Assembly: GCA_963840535.1 (NCBI GenBank)
Contig: CAWIZJ010000057.1
Span: 1-64,000 of the forward strand
Length of the DNA: 64,000 nt
Direction of reading: 5' to 3'
From: VAZQ01 sp963840535
GTDB lineage: Bacteria > Pseudomonadota > Alphaproteobacteria > Rhizobiales > Xanthobacteraceae
In this document: piece after piece, positions 1 through 9,226 of the stretch
Numbering within the stretch: position 1 is the stretch's first letter
How the letters are laid out: the number at the start of each line of letters is the position of its first letter
Notes under the pieces: model-generated
The model's database searches: none
Told to the model about the DNA's origin: nothing
Seen by the model: only the letters and a program-made list of their open reading frames with translations
Translations under genes and position numbers: made by a program

Positions 1-308
1 GCCGCGACCTCGGCATTCGCGATGATCCAGGCCGCCTCTCTGGCGTGCAGCTTGCAGTTGACCGGCACCACGGCGGCACCGGTGAACCAGACGGCGTACA
101 TCAGTTCGAGATATTCGGCACGGTTCGACATGACGAGTGCGACCCGCGCCGCCGGACCGATGCCAAAACGGTCGCGCAGCGCGCCGGCGAGGCACGCCAC
201 TCGGCGCGCGAATGCGGAGTAGTCGGCCAGGATGCGGGTGCCGCAGAGCAGCGCCGGCGCGGCCGGAACGCGGCGCGCCGTGCGTATGAGCCATTCCGCG
301 AGATTCAC
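1..308 (-). CDS. acyl-CoA synthetase (AMP-binding), N-terminal part
   Basis: The reverse-strand frame opens with a GTG at 308 and runs off the left edge, giving about 102 residues. It reads as the N-terminus of an ANL-superfamily acid:CoA ligase: a short leader (VNLAEWLIRTARRVPAAPAL), a segment YSAFARRVACLAGALRDRF, then SNRAEYLELMY and GAAVVPVNCKL, the usual helix and strand before the first nucleotide motif. The P-loop lies outside the window, so substrate cannot be guessed. It starts 12 bases after the TctC stop and is in the same operon as tctBA-tctC, so it probably activates the acid imported by that transporter. The start is chosen as the first start codon giving the family N-terminus. 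Confidence 0.8.
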   Translation of the reverse strand, partial: MNLAEWLIRTARRVPAAPALLCGTRILADYSAFARRVACLAGALRDRFGIGPAARVALVMSNRAEYLELMYAVWFTGAAVVPVNCKLHAREAAWIIANAEVA

Positions 309-320
309 AAGAGCGGAAGC

Positions 321-1302
321 CTACTGGGTCCCCACCGCGCCCGCGGCCTTGAGGATCGGCGTCCAGCGCTCGACTTCGCTCTTCACGAGCTCTGCAAGCG
401 CCCTGTGGCGAACGATCGTTGCCTTGCGGAAGCACGCTGCCGAGATCGAGCAGCCGTTTTTGCGTCGCCGGATCGTCGAGGGCCTTCGACAGCGTCTCGT
501 TGAGCTTCGTCACGATCTCGCCGGGCGTGCCCTTCGGCGCAAACAAAGCATTCCAGGCACTGACCTGGTAGTCCGGAAGCCCGGCTTCCTTGGTGGTGGG
601 GACGTCGGGCAGCGCCGGAGAGCGCTCGAGCGTCGCTATGCCATAAGCCTTGATGGCGCCGGCCCGCACTTGCTCGGCAACGTTGACGATCTGATCGCAC
701 ATGTAGTCGACCTGTCCGCCGACGAGGTCATTGAGCGCCGGTCCGGTGCCGCGATAGGCGACCACGCGGTGGTGCTTGACGCCGAGCTGCGCGCTCAACA
801 ACGTGCAGGTGGTGAACGACACCGAGCCAACCCCGGCATGCGCCTGGCTGATCCGGTTGTTCGTATCGCGCGCGCGTGCAACGAAATCCTTCAGATCCGC
901 CGCCGGGAAATCCTTCCTGGCGACGATCAGGATGGGAGTGCCCGCCACCAGGCCGATCGGCTCGAAGTCCTTGGTCGGATCGTATCTGAGCTTGGGATAG
1001 AGCGCGGGCGCGGCGCCGTGCGTTCCCATATGCCCCATCATGATCGTGTAGCCATCCGGCCGCGCCTGCGCGCCTCGCGTGATGCCCGTGGTCCCGCCCG
1101 CCCCGGCGAGGTTCTCGATGATGAATTGCTGACCGAGCGTCTTGGAGAAATACTCGCCCACGATGCGAGAGATGATGTCGGTCGGCCCGCCCGCGGCGAA
1201 GGGCACGATGATGGTGACCGGACGCGTCGGATAGTTCTGGGCGGTCGCCGACGTAGCAGCCATCACCACCGCGGCCGAAAGAAGTGCTGGAAGCCGTTTC
1301 AT
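321..1302 (-). CDS. tctC: TctC/Bug-family solute receptor (one frameshift)
   Basis: Periplasmic solute-binding protein of a tripartite tricarboxylate transporter. ATG at 1302 begins a signal peptide (MKRLPALLSAAVVMAATSATAQ), followed by the family motifs YPTRPVTIIVPFAAGG, ENLAGAGGTTG, ARPDGYTIMMG, YRGTGPALNDLVGGQVDYM and LPDVPTTKEAGLPDYQ. The frame from 1302 is intact to about residue 300. There the family C-terminus (LAELVKSEVERWTPILKAAG, stop at 321) appears in the frame shifted by one base. Removing one G from the GGG that is the complement of 401-403 restores the full protein of about 326 residues. The gene follows tctB and tctA and precedes an acyl-CoA synthetase. The ligand is unknown, probably a carboxylate. 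Confidence 0.88.
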
Positions 1303-1430
1303 GGGTTCGCTCCTGCTTATGTTTTGCGTGGTTTGCTTGTTCGATCCCGCGGCCCCGGTACGGCCCGTCGTCCCAACCTGCGTCCTCAACGGCATCGACA
1401 AGACACGGGTTCCATATCCGGCAGCCCCAC

Positions 1431-2933
1431 CTACTCCTGAAACGCCTGCTCGCGGCTCCTGCGCACGCCGGGCAGGACCGCGATCACGATCACCCCCACC
1501 GCAAGCAGGAGGAGAGCGGCGGACACCGGCCGCTCCACGAAGGTCATGAAGCTGCCGTCGGACAGGGCGAGCGCCTGCCGCAGCTTTTCTTCCATCAGCC
1601 GCCCCAGCACGAAACCGAGCAGCATGGGGGCGGGCTCGAGGCCGAGCTTGATCAGGGCGTAGCCGACAAATCCGGCGACCGCGGTGAAATACAGGTCCTC
1701 CGGGTTGTTGTTGATCGAATAGATGCCGATGCAGCAGAACAGCAGGATGGTGGTGAACATCAGACGATAGGGCACCTTGAGCAGGCGCACCCAGACACCG
1801 ATCAGGGGCAGGTTGATGATCAGCAACATCAGGTTGCCGAGCCACATCGAGGCGATCATGCCCCAGAACAAGTCCGCATGCTTGGTCATGACCAGCGGAC
1901 CGGGGATGACGCCGTGGATGGTCATCGCGCCGACCATCAGCGCCATGACCGCGTTGGGCGGGATGCCCAGCGTCAACAACGGAATGAAGGCGGTCTGGGC
2001 GCCGGCATTGTTGGCGGCCTCCGGTCCCGCGACCCCTTCGATGGCTCCCTTGCCGAAACGCGAGGGATCCTTGGCGAGCTTCTTTTCCAGGGTGTAGGAC
2101 GCAAAAGGCGCGAGAACAGCGCCGTTGCCGGGCAAAATGCCGAGCACGGCGCCGAGACCGGTCGCACGGACGATCGGAAGGGCGGCTTTGCGCAAATCCT
2201 CGAGCGCCGGCAACAACCGCCCGATCTGGCCGCGCACGACGTCGCGTGCCTCCGGGTTCTCCAGGTTGCGCAGGATCTCGGCAATGCCGAACACGCCCAT
2301 CGCGAGGACCGCAAAATCGACGCCGTCCGCCAGGGCGCTGAAGCCGAATGTGAGCCGCTCCTGGCCGGTCTCCAGGTCGGTACCGATCGTGGAGAGCAGC
2401 AATCCGAACACGACCATGATGACGGCTTTGAGCACCGAGCCGCGCGCCAGCACGATCGCCAATCCGAGACCAAGCACCATGAGCCCGAAATATTCGGCAG
2501 GTCCGAACAGGAGAGCGAGCTTCGTCAACGGTGCGCCGATCGCCGCGATGACGAGGGTCGCAACCGTTCCCGCGAAGAAAGAAGCGATCGCCGCCGTGCC
2601 GAGAGCGATTCCGGCCTGTCCCTTCCGCGCCATCGCGTGACCGTCGAGTGTGGTTACCACCGAGGTCGCCTCGCCCGGGATGTTGACGAGGATGGCGGTG
2701 GTCGAGCCGCCGTACTGCGCGCCGTAATAGATGCCGGCCAGCATGATGAGCGCACCGGTCGGATCGACCTTGAAGGTGAGCGGCAGCAGCATGGCGATGG
2801 TGGCGATCGGACCCACCCCGGGAAGCACACCGATCAGGGTACCGACGAGGCATCCGAGGAAACAGAGCGCCAGGTTGGTCGGCGACAGCGCGGTGGCAAA
2901 GCCGAGCTCGAGATTGCCGATGAAGTCGAACAC
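1431..2933 (-). CDS. tctA: tripartite tricarboxylate transporter large permease TctA
   Basis: Large membrane subunit of a tripartite tricarboxylate transporter, 500 residues, the normal size. The sequence is almost entirely hydrophobic helices and carries the family hallmarks: LGCLVGTLIGVLPGVGPI near the N-terminus, YYGAQYGGSTTAILVNIPGE, GLGAVLGILPGNGAVLAPF, and GPEAANNAGAQTAFIPLLTLGIP. I place the start at GTG 2933, ten bases after the tctB stop, because it gives the usual VFDFIGNLELGF N-terminus. The frame stays open upstream, but an ATG at 2993 would overlap tctB by 50 bases. It works with TctB (upstream) and the periplasmic receptor TctC (downstream) to import a carboxylate using an ion gradient. 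Confidence 0.95.
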   Translation of the reverse strand: MFDFIGNLELGFATALSPTNLALCFLGCLVGTLIGVLPGVGPIATIAMLLPLTFKVDPTGALIMLAGIYYGAQYGGSTTAILVNIPGEATSVVTTLDGHAMARKGQAGIALGTAAIASFFAGTVATLVIAAIGAPLTKLALLFGPAEYFGLMVLGLGLAIVLARGSVLKAVIMVVFGLLLSTIGTDLETGQERLTFGFSALADGVDFAVLAMGVFGIAEILRNLENPEARDVVRGQIGRLLPALEDLRKAALPIVRATGLGAVLGILPGNGAVLAPFASYTLEKKLAKDPSRFGKGAIEGVAGPEAANNAGAQTAFIPLLTLGIPPNAVMALMVGAMTIHGVIPGPLVMTKHADLFWGMIASMWLGNLMLLIINLPLIGVWVRLLKVPYRLMFTTILLFCCIGIYSINNNPEDLYFTAVAGFVGYALIKLGLEPAPMLLGFVLGRLMEEKLRQALALSDGSFMTFVERPVSAALLLLAVGVIVIAVLPGVRRSREQAFQE

Positions 2934-2943
2934 GGCCGCGCCC

Positions 2944-3393
2944 TCAGTAGCCGATGAGCCACGGCGCAAGCGGAACCGGAAGCCCGAGCGCAAACTTGAA
3001 CAGGCCGATGCAGAACGCGGTCATCAGCGCGCCGAACACTATCGTTTCCCCCCAGCGCACCTCGTCGCTCGCAAACGCGGCGATCACGATGGCGAGGGGG
3101 CCCGCCACCAGGAGCCCGAGCGGACGCACCGCCAGGCCGAATGCCACGACGGCCCCGAGGACCAGGGCGGGCCCCCGCAACGACCATCGCTCGAGCGGCA
3201 GGCCGCCTTCCAGCACCGCGTCGACGACGAGGAGCGCGCCCAGCAAGCCGAGCAGCCCCGCCAATCCCAGCGGCAACATGCCTGGTCCCATGCCGCCGAA
3301 TGTTCCGATCGGCAGATCGGCGCCCTGCCAGAACGCAATGACTGCAGTCGCGATGACGACCAGGCCACCGACGAAATCCTGGCGACGCAGCAA
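2944..3393 (-). CDS. tctB: tripartite tricarboxylate transporter small permease TctB
   Basis: Small membrane subunit, 149 residues, four predicted helices: VIATAVIAFWQG, GLAGLLGLLGALLVVDAVL, LVLGAVVAFGLAV with LLVAGPLAIVIAAFA, and IVFGALMTAFCIGLFKFAL. The pattern LPIGTFGGMGPGMLPLGLAG after the first helix is the typical TctB signature. It lies 10 bases upstream of tctA. Its own upstream side is only about 110 bases from the IS701-family element at 3506, which separates it from the SDR gene that precedes it on the same strand. Transcription of tctB may therefore now depend on a promoter in or beside that element. Confidence 0.92.
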   Translation of the reverse strand: MLRRQDFVGGLVVIATAVIAFWQGADLPIGTFGGMGPGMLPLGLAGLLGLLGALLVVDAVLEGGLPLERWSLRGPALVLGAVVAFGLAVRPLGLLVAGPLAIVIAAFASDEVRWGETIVFGALMTAFCIGLFKFALGLPVPLAPWLIGY

Positions 3394-3501
3394 AGATGCC
3401 AGCGATCGAGCGGTGACGCGAATTGCGTGCGTTCACGACGTTTTCCCGAACATGTCCCGAACAGGACTTCGCGAGACCCTATGCCAGAACACCCTGTTGC
3501 A

Positions 3502-3513
3502 CTAGTCTTACTG
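3502..3513. repeat. left target duplication plus IS terminal inverted repeat
   Basis: CTAG target copy (3502-3505) followed by the IS left end TCTTACTG. It matches the right end 4958-4969 as a perfect 12-base inverted repeat. The CTAG part is palindromic and therefore counts on both sides. Confidence 0.9.
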
Positions 3514-4965
3514 ATTCAGAACGCCGCAGGTAATGGCGATCAGAATCAGTTACTTGGTGAGATTCACTTTCAGCGCATAGGGGGCTGATATGGATCGCCA
3601 AGCTTCGGAGGCCAGTGAATCGCGGTTTGCCACGTATGTCGAGGGGTTGACGAGCGTGATCGGCCACGCGGATCGAGCGGTGCCGCTGAGAGATTATTGC
3701 GTGGGACTTCTGGCGGCGGAGGGCCGCAAGAGCGTAGAGCCGATGGCGGCGGTGACGGCGCCGGCCGGGGTTTCGGCGCAACATCAGAAGCTGCTGCATT
3801 TCGTTGCCAACGCCCCGTGGTCGGACGATCGGGTGCTGGCCAAGGTACGCGAGATGGTAGTGCCGGAGATCGAGCGCCACGGTCCAATCGAAGCCTGGAT
3901 TATCGACGATACGTCCTTCCCCAAGCAGGGCAGGCACTCGGTGGGCGTGCATCATCAGTATTGTGGTCAGCTCGGCAAGCAAGCCAATTGTCAGGTGGTG
4001 GTGACGCTGTCGATCGCCAATCATCATGCCAGCCTGCCGATCGCCTATCGGCTGTATCTGCCGCAGGAATGGGCCGAGGACGGGGTCCGTCGCAAGAAGG
4101 CGCATGTTCCCAAGGCGATCAAGTTCAAGACCAAGCCGCTGATCGCGCTCGAGCAGATCCGCGAGGCCTGCGCGGCGGGCGTGCCGCGCGGTGTCCTGCT
4201 GATGGATGCGAGCTACGGTTCCAACAGCGCGCTGCGCACCAACGTCAGCGCGCTGGGGCTCAGCTATGTGGCTGGCATCGTAGCGACGGTCAAAGTGCGT
4301 GTGGTGTCCGATCGTGGTGCGGCAGAGCAGCGCATAAGCGTCAAGGAGTTGGCGCTGGGCCTGCCGAAACATGCCTGGCGCACGATCACATGGCGGGAAG
4401 GCTCGAACAAACGGCTGCGCTCACGCTTTGCCCGTGTGCAGGTGCGCACGGCGCCCATCAGGCGCGCTGCAGAACGGAGGGAAGCGACACTGCTGATTGA
4501 ATGGCCCGAGGGCGAGGTTGAGCCCACCAAGTATTGGCTCTCGACCCTCGACAAGAAGATTTCATTCCGACGTCTGGTCGACATCGCCAAAATGCGCTGG
4601 CGCATCGAGCGCGATTACCAGGAGCTCAAGCAGGAAATTGGGCTCGGGCACTACGAGGGGCGCGGATGGCCCGGTTTCCATCATCACGGCACGCTGTGCA
4701 TCGCGGCCTATGGATTCCTGATCTCCGAACGGGAGACGATCCCCCCCTCACGACTTCCTTCCTCCAGGAGAATCACGAAACCTGCCCTTCCCGGTGGTGA
4801 CCGACCCCGCGGCGCCCCCGATCCGGCCCCAGCGTCACGTCCCCACCTCGATCGCAACAATGCATTGCAGATTGATCGTCGCGATCGCACGCACGCTGCC
4901 ACGATGCCCGTGCTGCGCGCGCAGCTTCACACGGAACGCACGTCATGCTCTATGACGCAGTAAGA
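3506..4965. mobile_element. IS701-family insertion sequence (1460 bp)
   Basis: The element is bounded by matched ends: TCTTACTG at 3506-3513 and its complement CAGTAAGA at 4958-4965. Each is flanked by CTAG (3502-3505 and 4966-4969). A 4-bp CTAG duplication is what the IS701 family is known to make at its YTAR targets. One transposase gene fills the interior. The element sits between an SDR gene and tctB, in an otherwise co-directional catabolic operon, with its transposase on the opposite strand. Apart from a one-base change in a C run near the transposase C-terminus it looks complete and recent. Confidence 0.92.
3590..4955 (+). CDS. IS701-family DDE transposase (C-run frameshift)
   Basis: Transposase of the surrounding element. 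Starting at ATG 3590, it shows the DDE-type acidic residues in family context: WIIDDTSFPKQG (first Asp), LLMDASYGSN (second Asp) and RWRIERDYQELKQEIGLGHY (Glu). HVPKAIKFKTKP and ISFRRLVDIAKM are further family segments. The frame is intact to ISERETIPP. After a run of seven C (4741-4747) the family C-terminus (RPQRHVPTSIATMHC, RTLPRCPCC, stop TGA 4953-4955) is found in the other frame, and six C would join them. Read literally, the protein has an aberrant tail ending at 4963. It is either a sequencing error in the homopolymer or slippage of the kind some IS elements exploit. Confidence 0.92.
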
Positions 4966-4969
4966 CTAG
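4958..4969. repeat. right IS terminal inverted repeat plus target duplication
   Basis: CAGTAAGA right end of the insertion sequence followed by the second CTAG target copy (4966-4969). It is the perfect complement of 3502-3513. Confidence 0.9.
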
Positions 4970-5022
4970 CCGGTCTGCCTGGCCGTGGAAAAGGGAAATT
5001 GGTACGACCGGCTGAAACTCGG

Positions 5023-5781
5023 TTAGTACGTCGCCCGCCCGCCGGAAACATCGAACACCGCGCCGGTGCTGAAGCTGCATTCCTCGGAGCAGAGCCAGGC
5101 CACAAGTGCGGCGATCTCGCCCGGCTCGACGAACCGGCCCATCGGTATCTTCGACAGCATGTAGGCGATGTGCTGCTCGGTCATCTGGTTGAAAATGTCG
5201 GTGCGTGCCGCGGCCGGCGTCACGCAATTGACGATCACCCCGGTGTCGGCGAGCTCCTTGCCCATTGATTTGGTGAGCGCGATCAAGCCGGCCTTGGCCG
5301 CGCTGTAGGCGGACGCATTCGGATTGCCCTCCTTGCCCGCGACCGATGCGATGTTGACGATGCGGCCATACCGGCTCGCGATCATGCCGGGCAGCAGCGC
5401 CCGCGCGCACAGGAACGGGCCAACGAGGTCGATGTCGATCACCTTGCGCCATTCCGACGGCTCGTAGTCCCAGGTCGTCTTGTTCGGGCCGCTGATGCCG
5501 GCATTGTTGATCAGGATATCGACGCGGCCCATGTCCGCGTGCGTGGTGCGGGCGGCGGACTGCACCGCGGCCTCGTCGGACACGTCGACCGCCACGGTGC
5601 CCACCTTGTCCTGTGCACCGAGAGACGCAACAGCCGCCGCGAGCGCGGCTGCGTCCCGATCCCAGAGCGAGACCCGGCCCCCGGAGGCCAGAATACGCTG
5701 CGTGCAGGCAAATCCGATGCCGCGCGCGCCGCCGGTCACGACGGCGACGCGGCCGTTGAGGTCGATGCTGTTCACGTTCAT
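5023..5781 (-). CDS. SDR-family NAD(P)-dependent dehydrogenase
   Basis: Classical short-chain dehydrogenase, 252 residues from ATG 5781 (MNVNSIDLNGRVAVV). The cofactor motif is VTGGARGIG, followed by INNAG, then the catalytic set: Ser in NIASVAGKEG and Tyr/Lys in ASAYSAAKAG. The C-terminus CSFSTGAVFDVSGGRATY is typical of 3-oxoacyl-ACP-reductase-like members. The frame is open further upstream to 5877, but that adds a 32-residue leader without family similarity, so I take the inner ATG. It is the first gene of the tct/acyl-CoA synthetase operon on this strand, now cut off from tctB by the insertion sequence. A role in oxidising a hydroxyacyl or alicyclic alcohol intermediate is inference. Confidence 0.9.
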   Translation of the reverse strand: MNVNSIDLNGRVAVVTGGARGIGFACTQRILASGGRVSLWDRDAAALAAAVASLGAQDKVGTVAVDVSDEAAVQSAARTTHADMGRVDILINNAGISGPNKTTWDYEPSEWRKVIDIDLVGPFLCARALLPGMIASRYGRIVNIASVAGKEGNPNASAYSAAKAGLIALTKSMGKELADTGVIVNCVTPAAARTDIFNQMTEQHIAYMLSKIPMGRFVEPGEIAALVAWLCSEECSFSTGAVFDVSGGRATY

Positions 5782-6736
5782 GGTGCACGCGATCCCGTGG
5801 GCGGCGGCGTCGGCGGAGGTCGAGCCGTCGGGGCTCGAGGGGTCTCGATTCATAGCGGAGGCCCGACCGGCGCTCAAAGGTCGCGCTGGGCGGACTTGGA
5901 CGGTTCCGCTCGGGAGAAGCAGGCGTGCGCAGGCGCGGATGACGGGTGGGAAGTCTGATCTCGATACGTATATTTCTATTCACTACATTGTGAGATGATG
6001 CTAGGAAGCCCTCACCTCGCTCACGAGGGCCGTTTTCTAGAGGCGATCCCGAAGGCGGAGCGAGATTGGCGTCCCGCGGCTGCGGCTCGCAACCGCAGGC
6101 TCGGGAGGTGCGGAAGCCGACCGCCGGGCACTACGACCCGCGCCGCGAGGAGCTCGCTGCACGGATCTCCGGAGGCAATGCCGGGGACGGAAGCGCGGAC
6201 CCGCATCAAAAAATCGCCAAGGTGGAGCGCCGGTAGGCGCGCGCACCGATCGCAAGGTGCGCGTCGCGCTTCGCAAGCGCGACAACACTGAAAGAAGCGC
6301 CTGCCGGCGCTCCGCCGCCCCTCGTAATCGGGGCGGACGAAGTACACCGCCAAAACCCGGGCGAGCGCGCCGCGGGAACGGGAAGTGCTGTCCAAGATCT
6401 GCAGGGACGGCGGGCTCTCTGACATCGTGAAAGTTCACGTCAAAACCGAGGAACATCGTGTCCCGGGCGACCCCGGCGCCAGGCCGGGGGAGACCCGGGA
6501 CCCACCTGCAGGACTCGCGAAGCTCAGCGTTGGGAGATGCTCGTCGTGTGGCCCTGGATCCCGGCTCTCGCGCGCAAGAGCGCGCTCGGCCGGGAAACGG
6601 CCTCGTGTCCCGGGCGAGCGCGCAGCGAGACCCGGGACCCAGCGCAGGACCCACGACGCTCATCGTGGGATATCATGCGAGAAAGCGACGTTTGCGGCCG
6701 TGGTCGTTCGAACGGAATTGCGAAGGAGGATCAGCG
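5782..6736. other. 955-bp non-coding stretch with palindromic repeats
   Basis: No convincing gene. Open frames on both strands (for example 6037-6663 minus) are Arg/Pro/Ala-rich translations of low-complexity GC-rich DNA without family features. The stretch holds several self-complementary pieces, including the paired CCCGGG-centred units described separately at 6457-6641. The last bases hold the ribosome-binding site AAGGAGG (6723-6729) of the methyltransferase at 6737. Confidence 0.6.
6457..6641. repeat. two copies of a CGTGTCCCGGG...GACCCGGGACCCA palindromic unit
   Basis: CGTGTCCCGGG occurs at 6457-6467 and again at 6604-6614. Each copy is followed by GACCCGGGACCCA (6492-6504 and 6629-6641). 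In each unit the halves are partly complementary around CCCGGG, so transcripts could fold into hairpins. Between the units lies another self-complementary segment (6552-6598). I know such dispersed palindromes from Bradyrhizobium-like genomes in general, but no function is visible here. Confidence 0.6.
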
Positions 6737-7561
6737 ATGGCTGGATCGGATGCGTTTCGGGCGTTCGAGCATGCCGGGTGGGGAAACGAGTCCGTGGCTT
6801 TGGCGTATCATCGCAACCTCGGAGACGTCACCAGGGGCTGCATCCCCGATCTGCTCGACCGGGCAGGGCTGAAGGCCGGCGACAAGGTTCTCGATGTGGC
6901 ATGCGGTGCCGGATACGTGGCCGCCGCGGCGCGCGCTCGCGGTGCCGACGCGACCGGTCTCGACTTTTCCGCCGTTCAGGTGCGGCTGGCGGAGGAAACC
7001 TATCCCGGCATCCGGTTCGTCGAAGGCGACGCGGAGGCGCTCCCGTTCGCAGACGGAGACTTCGATGCCGTCGTCAATGCTTTCGGCCTGCCCCACGTTC
7101 CCGATCCCGACAGGGCCACGGCCGAGGCTTATCGCGTTCTCAAGCCTGCGGGGAGGTTCGCCTACGCGTCATGGTGCGAGCCTGCGAAGTGCGTCGGCTT
7201 CTCGATGGTCTATGACGCCATCCGCGCCCACGGCTCGCTCGATGTGGGATTGCCGCCGGGACCGGACTTCTTCGGCTGCGGCACGCCGGGCCACGCACGC
7301 GCGATGCTCGGGCGGGCGGGGTTCGTCGACGTGTCGATCGACGAGGTCCCGCTGGTCTGGCGCGTGTCGTCCCCCGACGCGATCATCGAGGGCATCTCGT
7401 CCGGCACCGTGCGCGCCGCAGCGGTCCTCGACCGGCAGAGCCCGGATGACCTGGCGAAGATCAGACGCTACCTGCGCCAACGAATCTCGCAATTCGAGCG
7501 GGATGGCCTCTATGCGGTTCCGGCTCCGGCATCGGTGGTCGCGGCCCGCAAGCCCGGCTGA
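6737..7561 (+). CDS. class I SAM-dependent methyltransferase
   Basis: 274 residues from ATG 6737, eight bases after a clear AAGGAGG. Motif I is VLDVACGAGYVA (residues 51-62), followed by GADATGLDFS (motif II acidic residue), RFVEGDAEALPFADGDFDAV and EAYRVLKPAGRFAYASW. This is the UbiE/Methyltransf_11 pattern. The C-terminal 90 residues carry a helical lid with RAMLGRAGFVDVSIDEVPLVW. The substrate is not evident. It is separated from the following peptidase-like gene by about 130 bases and has no obvious pathway partners. The frame extends upstream into repeats, which I do not count. Confidence 0.88.
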   Translation: MAGSDAFRAFEHAGWGNESVALAYHRNLGDVTRGCIPDLLDRAGLKAGDKVLDVACGAGYVAAAARARGADATGLDFSAVQVRLAEETYPGIRFVEGDAEALPFADGDFDAVVNAFGLPHVPDPDRATAEAYRVLKPAGRFAYASWCEPAKCVGFSMVYDAIRAHGSLDVGLPPGPDFFGCGTPGHARAMLGRAGFVDVSIDEVPLVWRVSSPDAIIEGISSGTVRAAAVLDRQSPDDLAKIRRYLRQRISQFERDGLYAVPAPASVVAARKPG

Positions 7562-7690
7562 TATTCCATCGTCGGCCGCGAAGAAAGTTTTCGGAGCGCC
7601 GGGTTGGATATGGTAGTACGGGCTGACGAGACTCGTGCAAGACATTGATGGCTCGAGCTGCGCACAAACCACCAGCTGCGAAGGGGCGCC

Positions 7691-9226
7691 ATGGATGACA
7701 AGATCATTGTTAGCAATCGCGCTGCGCTGATCGCAAAGTATGGCGCCGGCGGCGTAACCCGGATCAAGAAGGCAATCGACGCCTTGATTGCTGCCGATGC
7801 AAATCGGGGCATCAAGAGCCGGCTTGTGTATGTCGACGATGCCGCCGCGATGAAGGCTTTCAAGGGAAGCGCCGTTACCGATCACACCAGCGCACGCCAG
7901 AACAAGGAAGCGATCGACGCAATTTTTCGGGCCACGGATCCGGAATACCTGACGATCTTGGGCGCGCTCGACGTGGTGCCGCACCAGGACATGACGAACC
8001 CGACGTTCGACCCGCCTCATGATCCGGACGAATACGCGTACGGCGATCTGCCGTATGCGTGCGACGCACCGTACGCGCGCGATATCGCGACGTTCAAGGG
8101 ACCGACCCGTGTCGTTGGACGGCTGCCGGATTTGACAAACGCAGACGAGCCTTCGCATCTGCTCGCCCTGATCGCCATCGCAGCAAAGCATAAATCGCGC
8201 GATGTCACGGACTACGGCAAGTATTTCGGCTTGTCGACCCACTCCTGGCGCAAGTCCACGGAGCTGAGTCTTTTCAACGCATTCGGCAACTCTGCTGCGC
8301 TTACGATTGCGCCGCCGAGCGGTCCCACGCATCCGCGCAGCCGCCTCGCACCACTCGCTCATTTCATCAACTGCCACGGAGGTCCGTCCGATCCGGCTTT
8401 CTACGGCGAGAAGGGTAATTCGCAGCCGGAATCGCTCACCAGCAGGACCATCGCGTACAAGATCAAGCCGGGAACAGTGGCGGCGGTCGAATGCTGCTAC
8501 GGCGCGGAACTGTATGACTCGGTCACCCTGTCCTTGCCGCTGCCGATCTGCCAGCGGTACCTGGTTCAAGGTGCGTATGGTTACTTTGGCAGCAGCACCA
8601 TCGCCTACGGGCCGGAGAAAGGTAACGGGGCGGCCGACCTCATCACCCAGTATTTCCTGCTGGCGGTGCTCGAGGGGGCCTCCCTTGGGCGCGCCGCGCT
8701 CCTGGCCCGGCAGCGATTCGTTCAGCAGACAGCGGAGCTCGATCCGGTCGATCTGAAAACGCTCGGGCAATTCAACCTGCTCGGCGACGCCTCGGTTCAT
8801 CCGGCGCAGATCGCCAGTGCGACCATCGTTCCGAAGGGCGTCGATCGCGGCCGGAGCAGCCGCCAGGAGCGGCGCGAACGTCGCGCCAGGCTGCGCACGG
8901 TGGGTGAGTTCTTGCAGGAGACCAAGCCGACTGCGTCGCGCAAGGCGCGCAAAGTTCGCAAGTCTGCGACGGTTCGGAAAGCCCTGGCCAATATCGCTCG
9001 CGAAGCAGGGATCGGGGCGCGGAAGGATTTTACCGCCTTCGACGTGAAGTCGCCACGGCGGGCGCGTCCGCGCGGTACCAAAGCAACGGCTGTCGCGTCC
9101 CGCTACTACGTTGCTGTCTACCGGCCCAGGAGGCGGAAATCGAAGTTCGAACCTCTCAGCGTCGCGGCGGTGGCCAAGGAAGTCAGCGGCCGGATCGTCG
9201 GTTATAGAATTTATACGGAAAAATAG
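7691..9226 (+). CDS. clan-CD (C25/gingipain-like) cysteine peptidase homologue
   Basis: 511 residues, no signal peptide. Residues 1-150 resemble the N-terminal part of C25-type domains: a pattern like YLTILGALDVVPHQD, a DLPYACDAPYARD segment and GPTRVVGRLPDL. The probable catalytic dyad is His229 in HFINCHGG and Cys268/269 in VAAVECCYGAELYD, each at the end of a hydrophobic strand as in caspase/gingipain folds. An Arg/Lys-rich linker (about 385-455) follows, then a small C-terminal domain from about 460 (SRYYVAVYRPRRRKSKFEP). Its stop codon overlaps the GTG of the next gene (TAGTG), so the two are translationally coupled. Peptidase activity and target are inference. A CHAT-like non-secreted role in signalling or defence is possible. 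Confidence 0.65.
   Translation: MDDKIIVSNRAALIAKYGAGGVTRIKKAIDALIAADANRGIKSRLVYVDDAAAMKAFKGSAVTDHTSARQNKEAIDAIFRATDPEYLTILGALDVVPHQDMTNPTFDPPHDPDEYAYGDLPYACDAPYARDIATFKGPTRVVGRLPDLTNADEPSHLLALIAIAAKHKSRDVTDYGKYFGLSTHSWRKSTELSLFNAFGNSAALTIAPPSGPTHPRSRLAPLAHFINCHGGPSDPAFYGEKGNSQPESLTSRTIAYKIKPGTVAAVECCYGAELYDSVTLSLPLPICQRYLVQGAYGYFGSSTIAYGPEKGNGAADLITQYFLLAVLEGASLGRAALLARQRFVQQTAELDPVDLKTLGQFNLLGDASVHPAQIASATIVPKGVDRGRSSRQERRERRARLRTVGEFLQETKPTASRKARKVRKSATVRKALANIAREAGIGARKDFTAFDVKSPRRARPRGTKATAVASRYYVAVYRPRRRKSKFEPLSVAAVAKEVSGRIVGYRIYTEK

Noticed and set aside
1284..2957. 557-residue open frame on the plus strand antisense to tctA
   Set aside because: It is rich in His, Gln, Arg and Glu without any fold motif. 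The opposite strand encodes a complete TctA. It is a mirror frame of GC-rich coding DNA.
6021..6663. Arg/Pro-rich open frames in the repeat region
   Set aside because: They translate palindromic low-complexity DNA, and composition differs from real genes nearby.
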